A DNA stretch of 64,000 bases, taken from Bolinopsis microptera. Its lineage: Eukaryota > Ctenophora > Tentaculata > Lobata > Bolinopsidae. The notes under the pieces are model-generated. The model made no database searches and had not been told where the DNA came from. It worked only from the letters and a program-made list of their open reading frames with translations. The translations under genes were made by a program, and so were the position numbers. This document shows positions 22,466 through 35,900 of the stretch, in pieces; position 1 is the first letter of the stretch, and the number at the start of each line of letters is the position of its first letter. The stretch spans positions 804,501-868,500 of the forward strand of contig NC_087075.1 in the NCBI RefSeq assembly GCF_026151205.1, given 5' to 3'.

Positions 22466-23195
22466 GTATGTGCAACATAAACACAATGTATATGCAACAT
22501 AAACACAATGTATGTGCAACATAAACACAAGGTATGTGCAACATAAACACTAGGTATGTACAACATAAACACTAGGTATGTGCAACATAAACATAATGTA
22601 TGTGCAACATAAACACAAGGTATGTGCAACATAAACACAAGGTATGTGCAACATAAACACAAGGTATGTGCAACATAAACACAAGGTATGTGCAACATAA
22701 ACACTAGGTATGTGCAACATAAACACAAGGTATGTGCAACATAAACACTAGGTATGTGCAACATAAAAACAAGGTATGTGCAACATAAACACTAGGCATG
22801 TGCAACATAAACACAATGTATGTGCAACATAAACACAATGTATGTGCAACATAAACACAAGGTATGTGCAACATAAACACAAGGTATGTGCAACATAAAC
22901 ACTAGGTATGTGCAACATAAACACTAGGTATGTGCAACATAAACACTAGGTATGTGCAACATAAACACAAGGTATGTGCAACATAAACACTAGGTATGTG
23001 CAACATAAACACAAGGTATGTGCAACATTAACACTAGGTATGTGCAACATAAACACAAGGTATGTGCAACATTAACACTAGGTATGTGCAACATAAACAC
23101 ACGGTATGTGCAACATAAACACTAGGTATGTGCAACATAAACACAATGTATGTGCAATATAAACACAATATATGTGCAACATAAACACAAGGTAT
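22451..23195 (+). repeat. 22-bp minisatellite carrying the exon O end and donor
   Basis: About 33 units of 22 bp. Each contains CAACATAAACACAAG/GTATG, nearly the last 15 bases of exon O (CAACATAAATACAAG) plus its 5' splice site. Variants: CTAG/GTATGT and AATGTATGT (donor lost). The array begins inside the exon. Confidence 0.92.
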
Positions 23196-23215
23196 ACGGT
23201 TCTCTGCTGTTTTAG

Positions 23216-23236
23216 GAGAGTCACTATTACTCTTGA
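23216..23236 (+). CDS. Possible terminal exon of the plus-strand ninein gene
   Basis: A good acceptor (TCTCTGCTGTTTTAG) at 23215 follows the 22-bp array. In phase with exon O it reads ESHYYS and then a stop. That would end the protein after a coiled coil shorter than that of vertebrate ninein. The exon is only seven codons, so this is weak. The real 3' exons may lie beyond the rearrangement. Confidence 0.3.
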   Translation, partial: ESHYYS

Positions 23237-23314
23237 ATTTTACTTGATAAAGTGCTTATCTTAAAGTTAAAAGGTTTCACAGGCTCTAATGATGTTGTTT
23301 TACGACGAATTCAA

Positions 23315-23842
23315 GCCTTACGTTGTGTGTTTCCCTTACGTTGTGTGTTTCCCTTACGTTGTGTGTTTCCCTTACGTTGTGTGTTTCCCTTACGTTGTGT
23401 GTTTCCCTTACGTTGTGTGTTTCCCTTACGTTGTGTGTTTCCCTTACGTTGTGTGTTTCCCTTACGTTGTGTGTTTCTCTTACGTTGTGTGTTTCTCTTA
23501 CGTTGTGTGTTTCCCTTACGATGTGTGTTTCCCTTACGTTGTGTGTTTCCCTTACGTTGTGTGTTTCCCTTACCTTGTGTGTTTCCCTTACGTTGTGTGT
23601 TTCCCTTACGTTGTGTGTCTCCCTTACGTTGTGTGTTTCCCTTACGTTGTGTGTTTCCCTTACGTTGTGTGTTTCCCTTACGTTGTGTGTTTCCCTTACG
23701 TTGTGTGTTTCCCTTACGTTGTGTGTTTCCCTTACGTTGTGTGTTTCCCTTACGTTGTGTGTCTCCCTTACGTTGTGTGTTTCCCTTACGTTGTGTGTTT
23801 CCCTTACGTTGTGTGTTTCCCTTACGTTGTGTGTTTCCCTTC
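23315..23842 (+). repeat. 18-bp minisatellite (CCCTTACGTTGTGTGTTT)
   Basis: About 29 units with few substitutions. All six frames are open through it (PLRCVF, PYVVCF, SLTLCV; minus NTQRKG), which is an artefact of an 18-bp unit without stops. No exon boundary was recognised next to it. Confidence 0.9.
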
Positions 23843-23939
23843 TTGTCCAAAAGCATTACACAATTACTCTTATCTCTGGTTATTAGCTTATCAGTTATAA
23901 CTTTAGGATTTATATAATTATAACGAGATGCTGTTTTTC

Positions 23940-26900
23940 CTAACAAGTCTCTATGTTATCATCTTTGTAACATGAATCCCGAATTCCATTATCTCCATAT
24001 ATCACACAAACTAACAAGGGTAACACCACAATTGTCTCTCTTTTAAACTACCGGTGGAACATACATTTTAAATATATATCAACTTCAATGTTACATAGTG
24101 AAATCTTAAAAACAACCGGTGTCACAACACGTGTTCTTATTTAACTAACCCAGGTTCCTACCCGTGTTATCTTTTTTTACTATACAAGGGGGTTAACACC
24201 GTGTTATCTTTTAACTCACCGGGTCATAAACGTGTTATTTTTAACATACTCAGTGTAACATACACGTGTTATCTTTTTTAAATCAAAGAGTGTAAATACA
24301 GTGTTATCTTTTACAACTAACACCGGGTAAATTCACTGTGTTCATTTTTAACACTACACAGGGTTACATACACGTGTTACTCTTTTAAACTCAACGGGTA
24401 ACCCTAACGCTGCTAATTTTTATTCCTAACACAGGCGTAAAATATCACCGTCCGTATCTTTTAAACTCCAGGAGGAATAAGTGTTATCTTTTAAATCTAA
24501 CCAGGGTCAAACACGTTGTTATCTTTTTAACATCCACAGGGTCAAACACGTGTTATTTTTAAAATACACAGGTAAAATACAGAGTTCATTCTTTTTAAAC
24601 CTACCCAGGGTATCAATACAGTGTTATTCTTTTCAAACTACCACCAGGGGCCTAGTATACACGTTTATCTTTAAAATACACAGGTTAAATACTACGTGTT
24701 ATTTTAACTACACAGGGTAAATACACGTGTTATTTTTAAACTACTACAGGGTCAAAAATACAAGTGTTATCTTTTTAACTACCGGGTTAACTACACGTTG
24801 TTATTTTTACTAACCCGGGGAAATAACACTAGTTATCTTTTCAATAACACAGGGTAACATACAGTGTTATCTTTTAACTACACAGGGTTCATACGGTCGT
24901 TATCTATTAAACCTACCCGGGTAAATACACGTTTGTTATCTTTTACCTTCAAGGGTAAACCACCGTGTTCTCTTTTTAAATCCCCCGGGGTACATAGTGT
25001 TATCTTTTACATACAAAGGTAAATACACTTGTTATTTTTAAACTACACGGTGTAAATACAGTGTTCTCTTTTCAAAAAACTCACAGGGATTAAACTCCAC
25101 GTCGTTACTCCTTTATAACTACACGGGGTCACAATACACCGCTGTATCTTTTAAACACCACAGTGGTAAATACACGTGTTTTCTTTCAAACTCAACAGGC
25201 GTCTAAATAACGCTGTTAGTTTTTCTACACAGGGTCAATACCGTCGCTTATCTTTAAACTACGGGTAAACTACTCCGTGGCATCCTTATAACTCACAGGT
25301 TAAAATACACGTTGTTATCTTTAAACTACCACAGGGTCCATACAGTTTTTATCATTAAAACTACCAGGTAAACAACACGTGTTAAATTATCCCACCCGGG
25401 ATGACAAACGAGTATCATAATAACCCAACCACCGGGTCCATCACACGTGTTATTTATAACAACCTTTACCCAACCTATAAAACAAACCTCCCATTTTAAC
25501 ACCTATAAAAAACTCCCATTGACACACCTTATAACACTAAACCCCACCACCTTTCCCACCCTATAACAAAAAACCCACCTTTTACCATTCATATATCAAA
25601 TACACACCTTTACCACATTTACTAAATCACCAACACATTTTCAATCAGATAAACTTAACCACTCCCCCTTTACCTACGATAACACAAACCCAAACCTGTA
25701 ACCCACCTATAACAAATACAACCCCCTTTATACCACCGTGAACTCTTAAAACAAACCTTTTCACACCGTAACACTATACTCCACCATTTACCCAACATAT
25801 TAAACATTAACACCACCCGTTAACCCACCTTTTTTCTTACACCTTTTACCACTATAACAAAAAATACCCTACCATTAACCACACTATCAAAATAAACCAC
25901 CTTTTACCAAATATATACACAAAACCACCCTTTTCCCACTTTTACAAAAAACCCACTCATTTTGACCACACTTATAACAAAACCAACCTTTACCACATAT
26001 AAAAAATTACACCTACCCAGGTTCACTCCCAGTATTTACTCTTACCAAACTACCCAGGGTACACTACACGTTTAAATTTTTTAAACAACCAGGTTTAAAA
26101 CCACCTATAAAATTATTAAAACCACCCGTGTAATTACACGTGTACTTATTACATCCAGTGTACAAACAGTGTTCTCAATTTCAACACCACAGTGTACATA
26201 CACGTGCAATATTTACAAAAAAGGGGTAAAAACAGTGTTTCTTTTAAACTCCCCCGGGTATAACGTGTTCTCTTTTAAAACCCTGGGAAACATATACCGA
26301 GTTATCTTTTTAAAACTACAGTGTATACATCGATTTAACCTATTACACACTCCTAGGGGTAATACCCGTTTTATTTTTAAATAAACAGGGTAAATACCAC
26401 GTGTTAATCTTTTTCGAAACTACCAGGGGTAAATAACACGTGTTATCTTCTTTTAAATACACAGGGTACACTAACGTGTTATCTTTTAAACTCTACCACG
26501 CGGTAAAAAACACGTGTCTATCTTTAAACTACCGGGACACTCCCCCAGTGTTATCTTTTACACATACACCAGGGTTAACTTACCGTGTTATCTTTAAATA
26601 CAACAGGGTACAACTACAGTGTATTTTTCCACCTCCACAGGGACCCTACATTGTTATCCTAATTTAAACCTACACGGTCCTAACCACAACGTACGTTTTC
26701 TTCCAATCTTTAAAAAACATAACCCTAATTACAGGGTCAAACAAGAGTTATCTTTTAAACTACACGGGGGTATAATAAAAGTGTTACTCTTTTTAAATCA
26801 TCCTAGGGATAATCCTTCAGTGTTATCTTTTAAACTACACGGGGTACAATACACGTGTTATCTTATAAACACTACCAAGGGAACATACCGTGTAATCTTT

Positions 26901-29900
26901 TAACTACACGGTGGTTAATAACTGTGATCTTTTTATAACAACTCAGGTAAATCCCAGTGTTCCTCTTTTAACAACCCGGGTAAACAACACGTGTCTCTTT
27001 TACCATACACGGGTAAATCAAAGTGTTATCTTTTAAATACCAGGGTACACTCACCGTGTTATATTTTTTAAAACTACCAGAGGTAAAAACACGGTTATCT
27101 TTTACAACTCCGACAGGTAAATCACCACGTGATACTCTTTTACCCACAATACACAGGGCGTAATACACGTGTATCTTTCTTACCTTCGCCGGGGTACATA
27201 CAATTGTTATCTTTTAAACTACACCGGGTCAATACACTGTGTTAATTTTTTTAAACTCCAGCCGGTTAAATTACACGTGTTATTCTTTTTTAAACTCAAC
27301 AGGGTCAATACACGTGTGATCTTTTAACCTACAAGGGTTACATACACGTGTTCTCTTTTAAACTACACAGGGTAATACCACGGTTATCTTTTACACTCCA
27401 CGTGGTAAAAACAGTGTTATCTTTTCCACTACACAGGGTAAATACAGTGTTTCTTTTCTACAACTACACAGTGGTAAATAACAACGTGATATCTTTTTAA
27501 AATTACCAGGGTAAATACCGTGTTATACTTTAAACTTTCACAGGGTAAAGACAGAGAGAATTTTTACATCACAGGGTAAATACACGTTGTTCATCTTTTA
27601 TACTACACAGGGGTAAATACACGTGTTATCTTTTAAACTCTACACAGGGTTAATACTCGTGTTATCTTTTAAACTACCCAGGGTAAACACACGTGTTATC
27701 TTTTAAACTACACGGGTCAATCCAGTGTTATTTTTAAACTACCACCGGTTAATCCAGTATATCTTTTAAATACACGGGGTAATACACGTGTTATCTTTTA
27801 ACTTCCACAGGGTAAATAACGTGTTATCTTTTAAAACTACACGGGGTACTCAACGTGATATCTTTTAACCCCTACACAGGGTAAATACACGAGTATTCTT
27901 TTACACTCCAGGGATAATACACGTGTTCTCTATTTAACTACACAGGGTAAATACAAAGTGTACTTATATCCCTCACACCTTGACCAAACACGTGTATCTT
28001 TTCACTACCCCCGGGTCAATACACGTGTAATCTTTTAAAAACTACCACGGGGTAAAAACCGTGTTATTCTTTAATACACCGGGTAAACATACAGTGTTAT
28101 TATTTCAACTACACGGGGTTAATTACATTGTTAACTTTGTAAAACTACACAGGGTAAATAACGTCGTGATCTTTTAAACTACTAGGTAACTACACGTGTT
28201 ATCTTTTCAAATACACAGGGTTCCATACACGTGGTATCTTATACCCCTCACACAGGGTAAACTACAGTGTTTCTTTTAACTACAAGGTACTAACAGTTCT
28301 ATCTAATAACCTACACAGGTAAAATTTCACACGTGTTAATCTATTTAAACTACACAGGGTAAATACAGTCGATCTCTTTTAACACTCCAAACCAGGGTAA
28401 ATACCCGTGATATCTTTTTAAATACACAGGGTAAATACAGTGTTATCTTCTTCAATACACCAGGTAAAATACACGAGTAATTATATCCCACAAGGTAAAT
28501 AACTACACGTGTTATCTCTCTTTAAACTACACAGGGTTTAACTACAATTGTTATTTATAACCTACAAGGGTACCAAACCGAGTTCTCTTTAAACTCACAG
28601 TGGACAACACGTAGTCTTCACTTTTAAAACTACCGGGGAATACACGATGAACACATAATCCACTACTCGGTTCACCATATTTCAATATATTACCACCTAC
28701 ACGTTGTAACAACACGAGTTATCTTTTCTAACTACACAGTATGTAAATACACGCTGATCTCTATTACAAATCCCACGGTGTTTTACACCAAATGGATATA
28801 TTATAACTACACAGCGGTAAATAACTTGTCACTATTTCCCTCCCTGGGTAAATACACGTGTAAACTTTTAAAACTCACCTGGTTAATACACTTGTACAAC
28901 ATAAATATCCCATCACTTATCTACCAAAAATAGATCACAATTAAAACAACAAGGGTACCCACCCGATAACACAAACACCCACCCATTTATCCCTAACCTT
29001 TTTCACATTATAAACAACCTTTACACTACCCCGTGATCACTTAACCCTACCCTGCGGTACCAACTATAAATTATAACCAAAACGTTTACAATATATAATA
29101 AACACACTTTTACCTCATATTAACATATCCACCCTGTTGTACCCACCCCTTTATAATAAACCCCTCCATGGTAAAACATATTACAAATAACCATCCCCTG
29201 TTCCACTACACGTTTTAATTTTTAAAATACAAGATGTCGATTACACGAGTTCATCTAATAAACTCCCACATTGTCCCTAAAACCGTGTACATCTAACTCC
29301 AACGGGACCCTACCGAAATTTTCATACCATATAAAATACCCGGGTAACATCTTACCAGATTTATAAATATCACAACCACGGGTTATACCGTGTTCAAAAA
29401 TCCCACTACCAACGTGTAAACTACCGTTTATTTTTAACTCCTGTTTCTACATGTTTTATCATAAAAACTTACACAGGGTAAATACACGTGTTATTTTTTA
29501 ACAGCTCCCCTCCGGTTCCCACACGTGTATCTGCCTTTACAACTCACCCACGCGTCGCCGTCCTCCGTGATATCTTTTTAACTCCCCGGGTAAATACACT
29601 TGTTATCTTGTTAAACGACACGGCGGGTAAAATACACGTGTTTCTTTTTAACTCAAGGGCTAAATTACAGTAGTTATCATTTCTTAAAATACACGGGGTA
29701 ATAAGTAGAAAACTTAAAACTACACCGGGTACAATACCCGTGATTCTCTCTAAAACATCACAGGGGTAAAATCCAGTGTAATCTTTAAACTTACACGGGT
29801 AAATAACGTGTTAATCTTTCTAAATACCCGGTTAAATACCAGTAAATCTTTTAACTACACAGGGTAAATCAGAGTTATCTTTTTAACAAACCACAGGGTA

Positions 29901-32900
29901 AATACAGTGTTATCTTTGAAACTACACAAGGGTACATACAGTTTAACATTTTAAACTCCACGGGGTACTACCGTCGTTCATATTTTAAACTAACAGGGTA
30001 AATCCACTTGTTATATTTTAACCTCACCAGGGATAACATACACGTGTTATCTTTTAAAATACCAGGGTAAACATACACGTGTTATCTATTACCTACAGGT
30101 CTCTCACAGGCGTTACACACGTGTTATCTTTTTTCAAACTACAACAGGTATATACACGAGTATCATTTAAACTAACAGGGTACCTACACTTGCATCTCTA
30201 TTTAACTACCGGGTAACAACACGTGATAATCTTTTAAACTACCCAGGGTCCCATACCTTGTTCTCTTTTCACTAACCAGGGTTAGCATACACTGTTTTCT
30301 CTTTAAACTCACTGGGTAAAAATACAGAGTTATCTTTTAAACTACCAGGGTAAATTACACGAGTTATCTTTTAAACTATCAAAGTAGGTAAATACATCGA
30401 GTTATCTTTTAAACTCACAGGGTTCATTAAACGCGTATATTTTTAAACTCAAGCGGATAAACAATGTGTTATCTTTTAAACTACCAGGGGTTAATACCCA
30501 CGTTATATCTTTTACCATTACAGGGAACATACTCGTGTATCTTTAATCTACAGGGCGTATAATAACTTGTTATCATTACCAATCCACGGGTCAATACCAG
30601 TGTTATCTTTTAAATACAAGGGGTAAATCCCACGGTGTTATCTTCTTTAAACAACACAGGGTAATACAGTATTATTTTTAAACTACCAGGGTATAATACA
30701 CGTGTTTATCTCTTTAAATTAACACAGGGTATCAATCACGTGGTTATCTTTAAACTACACAGGTAAATACACGAGTTATCTTTTAAACTCACAGTGGGTC
30801 ATCCCGTGTTACTCATAATTCAATACACAGGGTAAATACACGTGTTCACTCTTTTAACAACTGGGTAACTCCCCGATGTTCATTATATTCACCACTACCG
30901 GTGTACATACACGTGATAACTTTATCAACAACACAGCTGTAACTACAAGTGTTAATCTATTAACTACAAGGGTCAAATACAGTGTTATCTATTTCCAATT
31001 CCCAGGGTAAATAACGTGTACCTATGTTATAAATACAAGGGTAAATCACACGTGTTATCCTTTAACTACACCAGGGTAAATACACGTGTTATCTTTTTAA
31101 CTCACAAGGGTAAATACACGAGTAGATTTTTAAACTACACAGGGTTAAATACACGTGATAACTTTTTAACTACAAAGGGTAAATACACTGTGTTATCCTT
31201 TTAAAACAACACAGCGGTAAATACACGTGTTATCTTTTAAACTACACAGGGTAAATACACTCGGTGTGGGGGGTTCTTTTAAACTAAAAGGGTAAATACA
31301 CGTGGTTCTCTTTTTAACTAAACAGGGTAAATACACGTGTTTTCTTTTCACCTCACACAGGGTAATACAGTGTTATATATTTAACTACACAGGGAAAACC
31401 ACGTTTTCTCATTTAAAACTCACACTGGGTAAATACACGAGTAATCTTATACTACAACACAGGGTAAGGTAAAACTCCACCGTGCTTATCTTGTTTAACT
31501 ACACGGGGGGTAAATACACGTGTTCATACTTTTAACTAACGGGAAATCACGTGTATCTTTTAACTACCGGCGGTCCCTACACGTGTAATTCATTTCCACC
31601 CACCACAGGGTACTCAATAACGTGATTTTTTTTAACCCATAACTGGGTCACCATACCCCCCCCCCCCCAAACGGATATCTTTTAAACTAAACGGGTAATT
31701 CAGTGTTATCTTTTAAAATACACAGGGTAAAATACACGTGTTATCTTTTAAATAACCAGGTAAATACAAGTGTTATACCTTTTAAACTACACAGGGGTAA
31801 ATACACGTGTATCTTTTAAACTAACAGGGTTAATACACGTGATATCTATTAACTCACCAGGGGCTAAATCACGTGTTATCTTTTAAACGTAACAGGGTAA
31901 TACACGCTGTTAATACTTTTAACTAAAGGCACGTAACTAAGTGTTATCCATCTTAATCTACCAGGGTAAACAGAGTTATGTTATTTTAAACTACACAGGG
32001 TAAATACACTTGTTATCTTTTACATAACAGCCGCCCGCTTCTACCCTACACGTGATATCTATTCTAACATCACTGGGTACATACCCGTGAATCTTTTCAT
32101 CAACTACATCCCAGGTACAATCCTCGTGCCTTCCATCCTCTTTTAAAATAACAGCGGTAATTACAGTGGCAATCTTATTCCTAACCTGGGTAATCCACGT
32201 GATCTCTTATAACCTACCCTCCATGGGTCAAATACCAACGTCCGCTCTCCTCCCACGGATAAACATACCCAGGGTCAAATACCACGTGTTATCTGAATAA
32301 ATACACAGGGTAAAATACAGTGTTATCTTTCATAACCGGGTAACTCACGTGATATCTTTTAAACTACACAGGTAACACACGTGTATCTTTTAACTACAGG
32401 TGGTAAATCCACGTGTACTTATATTCAACTACAAGGTAAATACAAGTTTCCCATTCTATTTAAATACACCGAGTAAACTACACGTGTTATATTTTTAAAC
32501 TACACAGGGTACATTCAGTGTTATCTTTACAACTAACTGGGTAATATACAGCGTGTCTATCTTTTAAACTACACGGTTAACTACACTTGTTATCTTTTTT
32601 TAAACTACCAGTGTTAAAACACCAGTGTTCTCTTTTACAACAAACCCAGGGGTGTCAATACCAGTGTTCTTCTTTTAAACTACACAGGGTAAATCACGTC
32701 AGTTTATTGTAAACTACAAGGGTAAATTACACGTGTTATCTTTTAAAACTCAACGCAGGGTAATCCAGTGTATATTTTAATACTACAACAGGGTAAATAC
32801 ACGTGTATCTTTTACACACTACACGGGGTAACTACACGTGTTTTATTTTACTACTCCACAGGGTAAATACAGTGTTATTCTTTAAACTACCACAGGGTAA

Positions 32901-35900
32901 CTACAAGAGATATCTTTTAAACTACACAGGGTAAAATACACGTTGTTACTTTTTAACACTAAACAGAGGTACCTACCACTTGATATCTTTTAAAAACTAC
33001 ACCAGGGTCAATTCACACTGTGTTAGCTTTTAAACCTACACAGGGTACCTAACGTGTTATTTTTTTAAACTCACAGGGTTATACACGTGTTATCTTTTAA
33101 AAAACCTACCGGGTAACTCAACGTGATATCTTTAAAACCTACACAGGGGTAAATACACGTGCGTATCTTATAAACTACCCACAGGGGTACATCCACGTGT
33201 TATCTTTTAAACTAACAGGTCAACTCCCCGAGTTATCTTTTTTAAATTACACAGGGTAATACCACGTTATATTTAGAAAATCACAGGGTAATAATACACG
33301 TGTTTATACTTTAACCTACTCAGGGTCAACACATTGTTATTTTTCCCCACCAGGGGGCCTCAAAGTGTTCTCTTAAAAACTAAAGGGTACATACACGTGT
33401 TCTTTTTACACTACCGGGGTAATACACGTGTTATCCTTTTAAACTACCAGGGTAAATGTACAAAGTGCTATCTTATTAAACTACACGGGTTCAAATCCAC
33501 GTGTGATCTTTTATACAACAGATGTACATACGTGTATATTTTTAAACATACACAGGGTTGGTCAAACACGTGTTATCTTATAAATCCCCCGGGGTAAATA
33601 CCGTGTTATCTTTTCTTAACCTCCACGGTCACTACACGTGTATTAACTTATACAACAACACGGATAACTCGTGTTAACTTTTAAACTACCCAGGGGTACA
33701 AAAAACACGTTGTTTCTTTATAAACATCACCGGGTAACTACAGTGTTATCTTTTAAAAACACGGGGTAAATACACGAGTTATCTTTTAAAATACACCGGG
33801 TAGAATCCACGTGTTATATTATTAAACTACACCAGGGTCACATCACGTGTTATCTTTTAAAAACTACCAGGGTAAATTACACGGTTATCTTTAACCATAC
33901 ACAGGGTACACATACGCGATCTTTATTATTTTAAATAACCGGGAAAAAACCGAGTTTTTCTTTTAACTCCACAGCGGTTAAATACAGTGTATCTTTTCAA
34001 AAAATACCACAGGGAAAATACACGTGTTATCTATTTAAACTACACAGGGTACATACACGGTTCTCATTTAAAACTACACCGGGAAAGTCAATACACGTGT
34101 TATCTTTTAAAACTACGCCCAGGGTCAATCACTAAGCTTATCTTTTAAACTACACAGGGTAAATTACACGTGTTATCTTTTAACTCGCCGGTTACCTCGT
34201 GTACTCATTATAACCTATCAAGGGTAACTACACGAGTTATCTTTTAAACTATCACAGGTAACACACACACTTTTTATCTTCTAAACTTACACGGGTAAAT
34301 ACCACGTGTTAGCTCCTATTAAACTACACAGGGTATACACGTGTTCTCTTTTAAAATACCGGGCGTACAATACACGTGTTATCTTTTAAATACAAGGGAC
34401 ATACAGTGTTATCTTATTAAACTAACAGGGTACTCTACATAGTTCATTTTACAAACTACAGGGTAAAAGGCAACGTGTTATCCTTTTAAACTAACAGGGT
34501 ACTACAGTATACGTTATCTTTTAATACCACTCGGGAAAATACAGTGTTCTATCTGTCACATCCCACAGGGTAAATACACGTGTTATCTTCTTAAAAATAC
34601 AAGCGTTAAATACACTTGATATCTTATCAAACCTCACCCGGGTAAATACACGTGTTATTTTTAACTACACAGGGTCTACACCGTGTACTCTTTTACACTC
34701 CACGGGGTAAAACACGTTTTATATTTTCAAACTAACAGGGTAAATACACGAGTTCTCTTTTTAAAACTACACAGGGTAAATACACGTGTAATCTTATCAC
34801 TACAAGCGTTAACGACAGAGTTATCTTTAAACTCACAGGGTAAAACACGTGTTTATTCTTATTAACACTACACAGGGAAAATACACGTGTTATCATTTAA
34901 CCTTACACAAGGGTAAATACACGTGTTATCTTTTCAAACTACACAGGGTACCATTACCCGCGTGTTAACCTGTTTAATTAACACGGGTACATCACGTGTT
35001 TCTATTAAACTAACAGGGTAAATACAGTGTTTCTTTTACATAACACAAGGGCTTAACTACAGTAGATATCTTTATACACCCTAAGGGAAATACACGTGTT
35101 ATCTTTTAAACTACACAGGGTAACATACACGTTGTTATCATTTAAACTACAACAGGGTAAATACACGTGTTATCTTTTTAAACTTCCCAGGGTAAACACC
35201 CGTGTTATCTTTTAAAACTCACACGGGGTAAATACACGTGTTCCTCTATCTTCATACCCAGCGGATCCCAACGTGAGTATCTTTTAAACTACACGGGGGG
35301 TTAATACACGTTGTTATCTTTCTTTAACAACACAGGGTCATACCCGTGTTATCTTTAACATCCCGGGGAACCATCCTGTAGTTTTGTTATCTTTTAAACT
35401 ACACGGGTACATACGTGTTATCTTTTAAACTACCCAGGGTACATTACACGAGATATCTTATAAATACACAGGGTAAATACAGATGTAACTATATTAACAC
35501 TACACAAGGGTAAATAACGTGTCCTTCTTTTACACTTACACTGTGTAAATCCACGTGTTATTTTTTAAAATACACCGGGTAATACACGCGTGTATCTTTT
35601 AAACTAACAGGGTAACTACGTGTTATTTTGTAAACTCCACGGGGTAAATATACGTGTTATCTTTTAAATCAACAGGGTAAATTACGTGTTATCTTTTAAA
35701 CCTAACAGGGTAAATACCGAGTTATCTTTTATAACTACCAGGGAAAATCACGTGTTATATTTTAAGACACTACACAGGGTAAACTACACGTGTTATCTTT
35801 AAAATCCACAGGGTAAATAAAGTGTTATCTTTTAAACTACACGGGTACATAACGTGTCTGGTATCTTTAAACTAACAGGGAAAATACAACGTGTTATCTT

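Noticed and set aside
23252-23946. Open frames PLRCVF, PYVVCF, NTQRKG
   Set aside because: 18-bp repeat open in every frame. No exon signals tie it to a gene.
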